Shown here in pieces: positions 18,810 to 28,937 of a stretch of DNA of 64,000 nt. A model generated the notes under the pieces. The model had not been told where the DNA came from and ran no database searches. It saw only the letters and a list, made by a program, of their open reading frames with translations. Position 1 is the first letter of the stretch. The number at the start of each line of letters is the position of its first letter. The DNA comes from Pirellulales bacterium (GTDB lineage Bacteria > Planctomycetota > Planctomycetia > Pirellulales > UBA1268): NCBI GenBank assembly GCA_018401745.1, contig JAGYJY010000021.1:1-64000 (forward strand). The letters run 5' to 3'. The position numbers and the translations under genes were made by a program.

Positions 18810-20579
18810 CTATTGAGCCACACGGCTGGCCCGGTCGCTGAGGAGCGAGAGCACGGTGGCGTAGCATTCCGCGATCCCGGCCAGCGGTTGGTCCTCGACC
18901 GCCGGCGTGCCGAGGTGTGCGACGAGGGGGTGATCGGCCGGAAGCGGTGCTCGGTCGAGGAGCTCACCGAGCTGCTGCCAGAGGGCTGCGAGTGGTGCGG
19001 TGGGCTCGGTGACGCTCGGCAGCAGCGGGTCGTGGTCTTCGGGGCGGAGCGTGCCGAGGAGGGCATCGATGCCATGTGGCGACGCGGGATCTGCAAGCAG
19101 CCCCACGGCTGCGGTCAGGCTCAGCCGCAGCAGGAGCACGGCCAGTGTTCGCGATGCGGGCGTGTCGTGAAGGGCCTGCACCGCGTGCGGGTGGGTGCTG
19201 TGGCACCGCTCGAGTGTTTCAATCGCAGCATCGAGCGGCCCGCTGCCATGGTCGCGTCGATACCGGCCCACAGCAAAGGTGAGCACGGCATGCTCGCCCT
19301 CGCCCTCAAGGCTCGCGTAGGGCTGCATCCCCGGCTGGCTGACAAGCGACCGCAGCCGAGGGTCGCTGCGGTCGACCTCGGTGATCGCCAGCAGGCTCTC
19401 GGTGGGGATCGCAGCCTCGCGGAGGATCAGCGAACGCTGGTGACTCACCGCGGGAAACCGCAGGACGAAGAGCACACGCTCGTCGGCAGCCAGCGGCAGC
19501 GGATCGTCATCAAGGCTGGGAAACCACTTCCTGCGGCCGACGCCAAACACGCGGCTCGGCCTGGCTCGCTCGACGATCGATGCAACCGTGGAAAACCCAG
19601 GGCCGCGGTCGCCGGCCTCAGTGGATGCGGTGGGCCTCCCTGCCGCAGGGAGCGGTGCCTCGGCTGCTGGCTGGTCGAGCCGCAGCTCCGCGGCGAGCGA
19701 CCGCTGGGAGGAGGGCTGAGGTGCCACGTCCTCCGCCGGCGTTGAGCTCATCGGTGGCGGCAGCAGACGGCCTCTGTGGAGATCATCCCAGAGCGCCTTA
19801 TCGAGCGCTGTGTAGGCGGCAATCCGTTCCTCGGCCGCGTCGTCGGTGCGGAGAATGTCGTCGGGCACGGGCTGCGACTGATGCACGCGAGCGAGCTCGG
19901 CCACGGGCTCGGCCCAGCCGTAGGCGTCGGCGAGCACTCGCAGCGTGTCGCTGCAGCTGGAGGTGGTTCCCACCAGGTCGTAGCTGGCGAGGTTGGCTCG
20001 GGCGTGTTCCAGCAGCTCGTCCGCGTGGAGCTTGCGGGAGAGATTCAAGCCAGCCAGCAGGCGGGCCTGGAGGTTGTCGAGCGTGCTCACCACGACGGGG
20101 TTGTCGGAGTGGAGAAACTCGGAGAACGACCTCGTGCGGGCGGTGAGGATCGCCTCCTGCACATGGCCGCGAGCCGCCTGCATATGTTCATCAGGGGTGC
20201 TCCGCCACTCCTTGTAGCGGCTGAGCAGTCGGGCCCGCGGCTCGCGAAGCACGGTGAGCAGAAACGGCGGAGCTTCTTCAACGAGGCCCCGCGCTAGGGC
20301 GGCTACCCGGTCGTGATCGAGGTGCATGCCCACGCCGAGGAGCTGCGAGCGGCGGGCGACCAGCGGCCAGATCGGGTGCGAGCGGTGAAAGTTGGCCTGC
20401 AGCTGCGGCATCACTTCGTCGTCGGCAAACTGCTGCCGCAGGAATGAGGTGATCGCCGTGCCGGCGGTCTTGGGAATGTGCAGGAAGATCAGCCGCCTGC
20501 CAGTGGCGTGCCCTTTCCAGAGGAACTCAACGCTCCGACAGCGTGGAACGGCGGGCGATGAACTGGAGGACGGTTCCAT
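18810..20579 (-). CDS. Sulfotransferase-family protein with long C-terminal extension
   Basis: 589 residues. The N-terminal third is a Sulfotransfer_2-like domain: the 5'-phosphosulfate loop LIFLHIPKTAGTAITSFLRQ (about 29-48), and the 3'-phosphate region LTVLREPRARLLSRYKEW. PAPS-dependent sulfation of a glycan or lipid is the family role. The C-terminal 300 residues (after PPPMSSTP) are not recognisable, are Leu/Ala-rich and may be helical. It lies downstream of a second sulfotransferase on the same strand with a 48-base gap, so the two are probably co-transcribed. Confidence 0.82.
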   Translation of the reverse strand: MEPSSSSSPAVPRCRSVEFLWKGHATGRRLIFLHIPKTAGTAITSFLRQQFADDEVMPQLQANFHRSHPIWPLVARRSQLLGVGMHLDHDRVAALARGLVEEAPPFLLTVLREPRARLLSRYKEWRSTPDEHMQAARGHVQEAILTARTRSFSEFLHSDNPVVVSTLDNLQARLLAGLNLSRKLHADELLEHARANLASYDLVGTTSSCSDTLRVLADAYGWAEPVAELARVHQSQPVPDDILRTDDAAEERIAAYTALDKALWDDLHRGRLLPPPMSSTPAEDVAPQPSSQRSLAAELRLDQPAAEAPLPAAGRPTASTEAGDRGPGFSTVASIVERARPSRVFGVGRRKWFPSLDDDPLPLAADERVLFVLRFPAVSHQRSLILREAAIPTESLLAITEVDRSDPRLRSLVSQPGMQPYASLEGEGEHAVLTFAVGRYRRDHGSGPLDAAIETLERCHSTHPHAVQALHDTPASRTLAVLLLRLSLTAAVGLLADPASPHGIDALLGTLRPEDHDPLLPSVTEPTAPLAALWQQLGELLDRAPLPADHPLVAHLGTPAVEDQPLAGIAECYATVLSLLSDRASRVAQ

Positions 20580-20627
20580 ATCACAGGGCCATAGGTGGAG
20601 GAGATCAGGAACACGGTGCCCGACAGG

Positions 20628-21992
20628 TCAGGCTGTCGGTGTGGGGACGACCCGAAGCTTTCGCAGGGCCATCGATTTCTGCCGGATGTCGCTGCCCAGG
20701 CCCTTGTCGCGATCCGAGGCCGTGAAAGGGGCGGTGATGCACAGCTCGACCGCCCCGCTGGCAGCGTCCTCGGGGGAAATCGCAAACGTGGCCACGGTGC
20801 AGTTTTCTTCCACAGAACAGACCGGTGCGGCAGCGACGCCGTTGATCCGGTAGGTCACCCCGAGAAACACATCAGGATCGATGAAGGCGGCGATGAACAC
20901 CGACAGCTGCTGGGCGACCCCTGGGCGGACCGGAACAAAGAGCCGCGAGGTCGGTTCAGGCCCCATCCAGCGGAAGATGCTCGGCGGCGCTCCCTCGCGG
21001 CCATGGAAGTTGGTCCCGTGGAGTGGCCCCTCAAAGCCCAGCTCCCAGGTGTCGCCCTCGGGCCGGGCGAGCTCGCCACGGGAGTGCTGTTGCCACCGAT
21101 CGATCGCCGCGGTTTCCAGCACTCGCTGCTTCCAGGATCGATACTTGGCCTTGGCGGCCTCATAGAGAATCAGGTCGAGGTCGACCATCGCCTCGGGAAC
21201 CTCATCGGCAAGGTCCTGGGTTTCTGACCGCGGGTGCTTTCCCGGATTGAGCACACTCATGCGACCCGGCGGCAGCCAGCCGTTGGCCAGGCTGACCAGC
21301 TGGGCAAACTCATCGAGGTCGTCGATGTCGGCCACGAAGTCGGCCCGCTCCAGATTGGCCAGGGCGTTGTCGAGGAAGGCCTGCTTGTCGCACTGTTCGT
21401 AAAGAACGCGGCTGACGATCTGGCTGCTCATCGTGCGGGTCTGCCGGTTGAACACGGTCGACCAGATGTCGGGCCGTTCGAGTGTGCGGCAAAACTCCGC
21501 CAGCGACGCTTCTTTGGCGAAGCCATAGAGCTCTCGGCCCTCCGGGGCGAGTTCGTGGGCTGTCTCCACAGGAATACGGCGGAGATGGAGGTAGTGGGAG
21601 GCAACCCGCTCGCGGGGCTCACGCACCACGACATAGGTGGTCAGCGGCCGGTGCTGTGCGAGCAGTTCGGCGATGTCCCAGGTGTAGTGGTTTTCAATCA
21701 CCAGGTCGTGCTGCCGCATGCCGTCGATGAACCGCCGACGGAGCAGAGCGCCTTTGTTTTCCCGCGAGAGCTGTTCGGCTCGGGCGGCGATGTCTCGGCG
21801 ATGGTCTTCCCAGGCAGCGGTCGACTTCTCGGCGGTGTAGATCTTCTCCAGCGGAAACTGCCTGGCGAGAAAGTCGGAGAAGGTGTTGCCGCCACACTTC
21901 GGGATGTGCACGAAGAAGTGCACCGGCGCTTGCTCGCCGTGATCTCCACCATCTGCCTGCTCTGCCATCACCTGCTCCATCGCGCGAATCAC
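20628..21992 (-). CDS. Sulfotransferase-family protein
   Basis: 454 residues using the GTG at 21992, which overlaps the stop of an upstream gene remnant as GTGA; an ATG at 21980 is also possible. The 5'PSB loop is VHFFVHIPKCGGNTFSDFLA and the 3'PB segment is TYVVVREPRERVASHYLHLR. A C-terminal beta domain (LSVFIAAFIDPDVFLGVTYR and further) is not a known module to me. It pairs with the sulfotransferase downstream; the substrates are unknown. Confidence 0.85.
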   Translation of the reverse strand: MIRAMEQVMAEQADGGDHGEQAPVHFFVHIPKCGGNTFSDFLARQFPLEKIYTAEKSTAAWEDHRRDIAARAEQLSRENKGALLRRRFIDGMRQHDLVIENHYTWDIAELLAQHRPLTTYVVVREPRERVASHYLHLRRIPVETAHELAPEGRELYGFAKEASLAEFCRTLERPDIWSTVFNRQTRTMSSQIVSRVLYEQCDKQAFLDNALANLERADFVADIDDLDEFAQLVSLANGWLPPGRMSVLNPGKHPRSETQDLADEVPEAMVDLDLILYEAAKAKYRSWKQRVLETAAIDRWQQHSRGELARPEGDTWELGFEGPLHGTNFHGREGAPPSIFRWMGPEPTSRLFVPVRPGVAQQLSVFIAAFIDPDVFLGVTYRINGVAAAPVCSVEENCTVATFAISPEDAASGAVELCITAPFTASDRDKGLGSDIRQKSMALRKLRVVPTPTA

Positions 21993-22140
21993 CCGAGTGC
22001 TCGCCGAGCGTAGCGAATCTGGGCCGTGTTGGGCGATGGCGGAAAAGTCTGCTTCGGGTTAGCGCGGGCCAGGTGTGCCAGCTGCCACCACAGTTTTCGG
22101 ATGGCATTTTCGTGCAAGGGTCGTTGGTCTGCACGCAACG
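21989..22140 (-). pseudogene. 3' remnant of a gene cut off by the AbiE module
   Basis: An open frame without its own start encodes about 48 plausible residues, among them RPLHENAIRKLWWQLAHLAR and TFPPSPNTAQIRYARRALG, and ends in a stop that overlaps the sulfotransferase GTG start (GGGTGA). Such overlap is usual for genuine operon partners. The upstream part is replaced by the end of abiEii. The family is not recognised. Confidence 0.45.
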
Positions 22141-23058
22141 CTACCGCCAACCCGAAGCCGGGTTCCAGTGCCCGGGTGTCGGGCCAGTCCCCGCCGCGGC
22201 ATTGACCGCCGGCAGCACGAACGTCTGGGTTTTCATGATCACCTCGGGGAGCGACGTCGGCATGTCGTCGATACTCATCCGCGTCAGATAGGCGTTCCAC
22301 TGCCGCCGCTTCTCATCGTCGCAGCCGAACTCCTCGGAGAGGCCAGTTGGCGTGCCGGCCGGGAGGCGGGTGTTCCTTCTGTGAAACGTCGCGTGGAGAG
22401 CGCGGGCGAGCGTCTCGCCGCTGAACTCGAAGCGTCGGCTGATCATGATCAGGTCGTGGTAGTCCTTCATTCGGCTATTGATGATGCCAAGCTTGCACAT
22501 CGCTTCGACCTTCTCGGCGACACTCGTCTCCGGAGGGTACGCAAGGATGCTCGGCGCATCGTGACCGAGCAACGTCGGGAACAGACGCTCTGCCGCTCGC
22601 GGCGTCACAACGTCTCCGAATCCAACGTCGATGCGGACCGTGATTGGCACGTGCGAGAGGTACGCCATAACGGTGACGCGGACGCCATCGTAGTCCTGCT
22701 CCTCCCGGATCTCCTTCACGGAGATGCTTTCGGTGGCGAACCGAAGACCGTCATCGGCCGCGACCGAGACGATGGCACGAAACGCGTCGGAGACGACCGC
22801 CGGCGACGGGTCGCCGCGGCCGAGGAAGTCGACGTCTCTGGTCGGTCGGTGCAGTTCACTCGTCCAGACCCGGAAGAGCATGGCGCCTTTGAGCACGAAC
22901 CGCGGCGACTCGGCCGACTTGGAGAGCCGGTCGATCAGTCGCTCGATGGCGTACTGAGCCAAAATCGCGTTAAAGTCCGCCTTACGCTCGCGTGCAATGG
23001 CCAGCAGGCCCCGATGCACCGCAGCGGGATCGCTGGGTGGCTGCGACGCGGCGGTCAT
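22141..23058 (-). CDS. abiEii: AbiEii/AbiGii-family nucleotidyltransferase toxin
   Basis: 305 residues. The nucleotidyltransferase core is visible as FVLKGAMLFRVW followed by RPTRDVDFLGRGDPSP, with the paired Asp residues that hold metal. Further family blocks are SVAEKVEAMCKLGIINSRMK, DYHDLIMISRRFEF and the terminal PGHWNPASGWR. AbiEii toxins modify tRNA or another target and cause abortive infection; the partner gene upstream represses and counteracts it. The start overlaps the antitoxin stop by four bases. Confidence 0.93.
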   Translation of the reverse strand: MTAASQPPSDPAAVHRGLLAIARERKADFNAILAQYAIERLIDRLSKSAESPRFVLKGAMLFRVWTSELHRPTRDVDFLGRGDPSPAVVSDAFRAIVSVAADDGLRFATESISVKEIREEQDYDGVRVTVMAYLSHVPITVRIDVGFGDVVTPRAAERLFPTLLGHDAPSILAYPPETSVAEKVEAMCKLGIINSRMKDYHDLIMISRRFEFSGETLARALHATFHRRNTRLPAGTPTGLSEEFGCDDEKRRQWNAYLTRMSIDDMPTSLPEVIMKTQTFVLPAVNAAAGTGPTPGHWNPASGWR

Positions 23059-23702
23059 ACCAGCGACTCCAGGTATGGCCGCATCACGGTCGCGACGCGG
23101 TCAATCTTGGCCGCGGCGATAATGGCCTCCACCGTAACCTTTTTCTGCCGCCAGGCATCGCGCAGCGCTTCGATAGCCACATCGACACCGACAGTGCTCC
23201 GATATTTGAAGCAATCGGCGACGGTCTTTGCGACCGTGGTGACGTTGATCTCAACGCCGTCGATTCGCATCGCCTTTACACCTCGGCTGAGAGCAAAGCC
23301 AGACGCCCGCACCACGCGGATGGGCGGGTAGGTCATTGAGGGCTTTCGAGCCTTGCGGTCGATCATGATCCAAACCTCGAACGGGTTCTGGGTTGTGAGC
23401 TGGTGCAGGCGGAGGGCAGTGAGCAGGCAGAGCGTCGCCCTCGGAACCCGGACGGCCACTTCGATGACGCTGTCGTGCTCACTCAGCCGCGGTTCGGCGG
23501 CCTCGTAGATGCCTCGGGAGCGCTGAACGAGGAGACCGCGGTCGACGAGCCGCTTCAGGTACATGCGGTGGACGCCGAGGCGATCGAGTTCGGTACCGCG
23601 CACGATCCCCCTCTGACGGACCAGTTCGAGCACGCGTTGGACTTGTGTGTTGGCAGCCATGGTCGTGACGGTTTGTCGGCTATTGTTGATTTCGACCGAC
23701 AT
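23055..23702 (-). CDS. abiEi: AbiEi-type antitoxin (winged-helix regulator)
   Basis: 215 residues. The N-terminal winged-helix (RVLELVRQRGIVRGTELDRL, RMYLKRLVDRGLLVQRSRGI) is the AbiEi_4-like DNA-binding domain. The C-terminal domain has TLCLLTALRLHQLTTQNPFE, then GVEINVTTVAKTVADCFKYR. Together with the overlapping abiEii it makes a type IV toxin-antitoxin / abortive-infection pair. A shorter start at MAANTQVQR is possible. The pair separates a gene remnant from its operon, which suggests a recent arrival. Confidence 0.9.
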   Translation of the reverse strand: MSVEINNSRQTVTTMAANTQVQRVLELVRQRGIVRGTELDRLGVHRMYLKRLVDRGLLVQRSRGIYEAAEPRLSEHDSVIEVAVRVPRATLCLLTALRLHQLTTQNPFEVWIMIDRKARKPSMTYPPIRVVRASGFALSRGVKAMRIDGVEINVTTVAKTVADCFKYRSTVGVDVAIEALRDAWRQKKVTVEAIIAAAKIDRVATVMRPYLESLV

Positions 23703-23782
23703 CTTATCACGCTCCTGGGAGCCGCTCGCTCCTCAGGCCGGTCGTCGCCGGTGGCATCCTGGACTGCTCCATCCCCGGCACC

Positions 23783-25262
23783 TCAGGCGAGGATGCCGTC
23801 GATCGCATGGCCGTGCACGTCGGTCAGTCGGCGATCGATCCCGTTGTGCCGCCAGGTGAGCGCGGTGTGCTCGATGCCGAGGAGTTTGAGCACAGTGGCA
23901 TGCACATCGTGGACGGTCGTGGGGTTGTCGCGGTCGAGGGGCTTGTAGCCCCACTGGTCGCTCTCGCCGTGGGTGATGCCTCCCTTGATGCCGCGCGCCG
24001 CAGAGCCAGTTGGTAAACACGAAGGGGTTGTGGTCGCGGCCGCGTCCACCCTGGGTGCTGGGCATCCGGCCAAACTCCGTGGTCCAGAGCACGAGCGTGT
24101 CGTCGAGCAGGCCTCGCTGATCAAGATCCTTGATCAACGCCGCCGCTCCATGGGCCATGCCGGCTGCGAGGGGCCCATGGTCGCGCTCGACGTCTTCATG
24201 GGAATCCCAGTTGCGGCGGGGGAACCCGTTGTCGTTGCCGCTGAAGACCTGCACAAAACGCACGCCCCGCTCGAGCAGCCGTCGGGCGGTGAGGCACTTG
24301 AGGCCGAAGTGATGGATCTCCTCCTCCGCATTGATCTCGCTGGGCCAGCTGCCGCGGCCTGGCTGGACGCCATACATCCGCAGCACATGCTCAGGCTCGT
24401 CGGCAAGGCTCAGGGCTTCCGGAGCGGCCGCCTGCATGCGGGCGGCGAGCTCGTAGCTTTCGATGCGGCCCTCCAGCCGCGTGTCAGACGCACGGCTGGC
24501 GAGATGCCGCCGGTTGAGCTGTGCCAGCACCTGGCGGACCGCAGCATCGGAGGAGGCCGTCACGAAGTCGCCGGCAGGATGGGGGCGGAGGTCGGCGATC
24601 GGGTCGGCCGCGCCAGGCTGGATCACCGTGCCGCTCAACCGCGAGGGGAGAAACCCGGCATCCCAGTTCTTCACACCGTTGGAGGCGTAGCCGCGGTGGT
24701 CCGGCAGCACGACGAAGGTGGGCAGGTCCTCGTTGAGCGATCCGAGGGCGTAGTTCACCCAGCAGCCCGCGCCGGGAAACCCGGGCAGCACAAACCCGGT
24801 TGTCTGATGCAGCGTGGCGGCAGAATGCACACCGGAAGGGCTGACCATGTTGTGGATGAAGGCCAGCTGGTCGGCGACCTCGCCGAGTGGCGAGACCACA
24901 TCAGCAAGTAGCTTGCCGCAGCCTCCATAAGGCTTGAAGGGCCAGATCGGCGCAAGCCAGGGGCCCAGCCCGTTCTGAAAGGCTTCGACCGGTTCGCCAA
25001 AGTCGCTCGGCTTGCCGGCGTGCGTGATCAGGGCAGGCTTGTGGTCGAACAGGTCGATGTGGCTGGCGGCTCCCGCCATGAACAGCTGCACGACTCGCTT
25101 CGCCTTGGCGGGATAGATGCAGGCGGGGTGCGCGGCAGTTGAGTCGGAGTTTGCCGCAGCGGCGTCACGCTCTTCGGCGAGCATCGTGGCCAGGGCAATC
25201 GAGCCGAGGCCGCCGGCGGTGGAGGTGAGCCAGTGGCGGCGGGTGGAGGGCGTTGTGGGCAT
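23783..25262 (-). CDS. DUF1501 protein (frameshifted)
   Basis: Alkaline-phosphatase-superfamily protein of unknown activity, about 493 residues after correction. N-terminal MPTTPSTRRHWLTSTAGGLG is a twin-arginine-like signal variant. Family blocks: LFMAGAASHIDLFDHKPALI, IHNMVSPSGVHSAATLHQTT, VQVFSGNDNGFPRRNWDSHE, LWTTEFGRMPSTQGGRGRDH. After FTNWLCGA the frame must shift by one base (about 23985-24000, a GCGCGC stretch) to GIKGGITHGESDQWGYKPLD and continue to HGHAIDGILA. It follows the PSD1 gene at 25490-28551 on the same strand, the usual pairing in planctomycetes. Confidence 0.88.
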
Positions 25263-25350
25263 GGGTGGCGTCCGGGTGTGTTACCTGGTTGGTGCGGGGA
25301 GGGGTGGGCCCGTCGCCCTTTCGCTTGAAGTTTGTGGTGACCGCATTGAA

Positions 25351-25417
25351 CGGGACGGGATTCGGGGGGCCGGAGGCCCCTCGGAGAGGCCGCTGTGCGG
25401 CCCCGAGTCCCGTCCCG
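25351..25417. repeat. Cloverleaf-type GC-rich element, second locus
   Basis: Outer arms CGGGACGGGATTCGGGG (25351-25367) and CCCCGAGTCCCGTCCCG (25401-25417) pair over 17 positions with one G-T pair. Inside are GGCC-GGA-GGCC (25368-25378) and GGCCGC-TGT-GCGGCC (25388-25402). It shares the GGGACGGG arms and the TGT-loop hairpin with 5776-5850. It lies between the PSD1 and DUF1501 genes of one transcription unit. Confidence 0.7.
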
Positions 25418-25489
25418 CTTGCCTCTCAACTCTGCTGCGCTTGCTTCCACCGCTCAAGGGCCATGGGCTTACCCCTCCTGACACGCTTT

Positions 25490-28400
25490 TCAGTCGATGT
25501 AGGCAAACTCGTTGAGGTTGAGGATCACGCGGGCTGCGCTCGCCAGGCCGTGGGCGTTGGCCAGTTCCACGAGGGCGTCGCGCTCGATGTCGTCGGGTCG
25601 GCGGCCGAGGGCCAGCTCAAAGGCCCGCTCGATCTGGGCGGCCCGGTCATCGCCGACATCGTGCTTGAGCCGCTGGGCCAGTTCCTCGGCCTGCACGAGC
25701 ATGAAGCCGTTGTTGAGCAGAGCGAGCGCCTGCAGGGCCGACACGCTCTCGTTTCGCTTTGCCACCCGCATCGAGGGATCCGCGCAGTCGAGGCAGGTCA
25801 TGAAGGGCTGCGTTTGGCTACGGACAATGAAGCGATAGACGCCTCGCCGCCAGCTGCTCGCGTCGCGTGGGTCGGCGAGATCGTAGCGGTAGTGGGGAGA
25901 GTGCTCGGGATGCTCGATCACAAAGTCTTGCCAGCCCGGGCCGCCCATCGACAGGTCGAGCGTGCCCGCCGCGGCGAGCACGGCATCGCGGATCGCCTCA
26001 GCCTCCAGCCGCCGCCGGTTCTGCCGCCAGAGGAGGCGGTTGTCGGCGTCGATCTCGGTGGCATCCTCGCGGGATGTCGAAACCTGCCGGTAGGTGCTGC
26101 TGGTCACGATCAGCCGGTGCAGATCTTTGAGCGATCCACCGCCATCACGAAACGCACCGGCCAGCCAGTCGAGGAGCTGCTGGGTGCGACGGCTCGCCCC
26201 CCATCCGGCCGAAGTCGTTGGGAGTGTCGACGAGCCCACGTCCGAAGTGGTAGTGCCAGACGCGGTTGACGATGCTCCGCCAAATCAGCGGATTGGCTGA
26301 GTTGGTGAGCCAGCGGGCGAGCGCTGCTCGGCGGTCGCCCTCGGCATGATCGGCCGGCAGGTCAAAGCGGCTCTCCAGGCTCTCGATCAAAGACAGCGTC
26401 CCTGGCACGACCTCGCGAGTGGGGGCCAGCACGTTGCCGCGTGAGAGCAGGTGAATCGTGCGGGGCTCGCCGTGGCGAACGAGTGATCCCCCGGCATACA
26501 CCGTGGCCTGCTCGGGAAGGGTGGCAAGGCCGGCGTCTGCTTCCTGGATTCCCCGCTGGGCCTCGGCGATGCGGGCGGCCTGCTCGGGGGTGCGGGCGGC
26601 TGCCAGCACGGCCTCACGCTCAGCTTCCAGCCTGGTCCGCTCATCACCTTTTGCCGAAGGGCTCTGGCCATCCACGAGGTTTCCGCGACCCCAGCGTGGA
26701 GGGGCCTCGATCGAACTGAGAGATGTCACCGCTCCGCCGAGAGCAAGGTTGGCCGCCGTCTCGTTTTCGGCGGGCCTGCTGAGTGCTTCGAGTTCGGCGA
26801 GGGCAAAGATGTAGTCGTTGGCCCGCGTGGCCAGGCGGGAGGCGGTGATCCGCACGTAGCGGGCGGTGCCATCAAATGGATGCCGCACGGCCGACACACC
26901 AGGGTTGTCGACGTCGGCATCCTCGCGCGAGGCAACGAGCGTGACGCCCTTGAGAAACTCGGGATCGTCGCTGACCTCCACCCGATACCGCAGCGGGAAG
27001 CCGAAGCCGGCACCGATGCTGTTAAAGGTGTCGTGGCAGGGCCGCAGCACGATCTCGCTCAGCGGCAGCGACCCGCCCAGGTCGACCTGCACCCATGTCT
27101 CGGTGTCGGGAGTGGGGGAGATCTCACTGTGCCAGCCGTAGGCGGGGCCCGGATTGGCCTCACCGACCGGAATCGCCTCGATCGCCGCAGTGAGTGCAAC
27201 GAGCCGCTCGCCAGCCGCGGCAGCGATCGCCTCTTCGAGGGCCTGCTTGCTGCTCGCATGCGCCACCTTCTGCTGCGTGAGCTGCCGCCGCTTCGCGGCG
27301 ACGTCAGCATCGGCGTCGAAGCGAATGATCGTCGCGGTCGATCGCGGCAAACACAGCCTGCAGCGAGTAGTAGTCTTCCTGGCTGACCGGGTCGAACTTG
27401 TGGGCATGGCACTGGGCGCACTGCACGGTGACGCTGGCAAAGCTGCCGATCGTGTTGGCCACCATGTCGTCGCGATCGAGATGACGGGCAATCTTGCCGT
27501 CGGTTTTTGTTTCCGGAACCTCGCGATGGCCGATGAAGTCCCAGGGGCCTGCGGCGATGAAACCGATCGCCTCGTGGCCGTCGCGGGTGTCGCCAAAGAG
27601 CACATCGCCAGCGATCTGTTCTTCAACGAAGCGGGCGTAGGGCTTGTCGTCGTTGAAACTCCGGATCACGTAGTCGCGGTAGGGCCAGGCGTTGGGCCGG
27701 GGCTTGTCTTTGTCGTAGCCATGGGTGTCGCCGTAGTGGACGACGTCGAGCCAGTGGCGGGCCCAGCGTTCGCCGTACCGCGGGGAAGCGAGCAGCCGGT
27801 CGACCAGCTGCTCGTAGGCATCGGGAGCGGGGTCGCGGAGAAAAGCGTCGATTTCCTCAGCCGCGGGCGGCAGGCCGGTGAGATCAAACGAGAGCCGCCG
27901 AATCAGCACGCGGCGATCGGCAGCTGGTGACGGGGCGAGGCCTGCCTCGACAAGCCGGCTGCGGACAAACTGGTCGATCGGAGTGCGGGCGGGCTCAACG
28001 CCGTCGCGGCCCGCGAAGGCATCTCCTGTGTCGGGCACAGCCGGCTCTGTGAGCGGCTGCCAGGCCCAGTGGTCCAGCCGCTCGTCGCGTGGTTCCACCA
28101 TCGCCACGTCTTCAGATCCAGGCCACGGAGCACCCGCGTCGATCCAGGCACTCAGGGCAGCGACGTCGTCTGCGGAGAGCGGGTCTTCATCGGGGGGCAT
28201 CCGCTCGTCGTCGGCGGTCGAACGAACCCGGCGAACGAGCTCGCTCGTGGCCCCACTGCCCGCAACCACCGCCGGACCAAAGTCTCCCCCTTTGAGCAAA
28301 CCAGCCCGCGAATCGAGCCGCAGGCCCGACTCCGCGGCGTCGGCACCGTGGCAGGTCGCACAGCGAGCAAGCACGAGTTCGCGAGCGGCCGTATGGGGAT

Positions 28401-28551
28401 CCTGGGAGTTGGCTGGGGCTGCTTCAGCCGCCGCTGCCGGCCAGCCGGCCGAGAGGATCAGCAGGGCGATGCCAGAGGCGACCGCCCAACCACGAACGCA
28501 ACCGGAATCCGACAAAGGCCGTGAGCCATTCGCTGGTGTGCATTGTTTCAT
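25490..28551 (-). CDS. PSD1 protein: PSCyt1 + DUF1549 + discoidin-like + DUF1553 (two frameshifts)
   Basis: About 1,020 residues after correction. A signal peptide (to AAAAEAAPA) is followed by the haem site CATCHG, DUF1549 (LIRRLSFDLTGLPPAAEEID, YGERWARHWLDVVHYGDTHG), a second CAQCHAHKFDP, a discoidin-like segment (WVQVDLGGSLPLSEIVLRPC) and DUF1553 (NRVWHYHFGRGLVDTPNDFG, ending LNLNEFAYID). Frame breaks: near 27325, where AAIDRDD must join RFDADADVAAKRR, and near 26181, where GEPSHP must join QLLDWLAGAFRDG; each fits one extra base. It is paired with DUF1501 downstream. Function is unknown beyond the family. Confidence 0.87.
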
Positions 28552-28937
28552 GGCTTCTCTCGGTCGGATCCCGATCAGGCGACCAGCGGGGCCACTTCTC
28601 TATTGTGGCATGAATCGGACGCAGGATGCACGCTGGCGGCCTCGTGGCCATCCGCATTGGTTCGCCGGCAGTGCCATGCTCGTCATCGGGGAACTTTGCC
28701 GAGCGGACATTGAAGAATGGTCGACAGACTGTTAGAGTTTATTGAGTCAGGGATCGGGGGATCTCAGCTCTTCGCGGAGGACGTTTTCGACAGAGGTATT
28801 CCGCGTTTTTTGACTGCGGCTGCCTGCGCTGGCTCATGCAACGCATGTCGAAGGGTCATGAGCGGCTTCTGGGCCTTGTCCTCTGAGTTTTGTTTACTGT
28901 CTTTTCACATTTCCTTGCATCCAAGGGGACGTTTCCC
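28552..28937. other. Divergent intergenic region, PSD1 / DUF1559
   Basis: No gene is supported. It separates divergent start codons and must hold promoters for both sides; one candidate is listed at 28710-28738. Confidence 0.5.
28710..28738 (+). promoter_or_regulatory. Candidate promoter for DUF1559 gene 1
   Basis: TTGAAG and TAGAGT are spaced by 17 bases, 200 bases upstream of the DUF1559 start. The match to consensus is moderate, and a long leader would follow. Confidence 0.3.
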
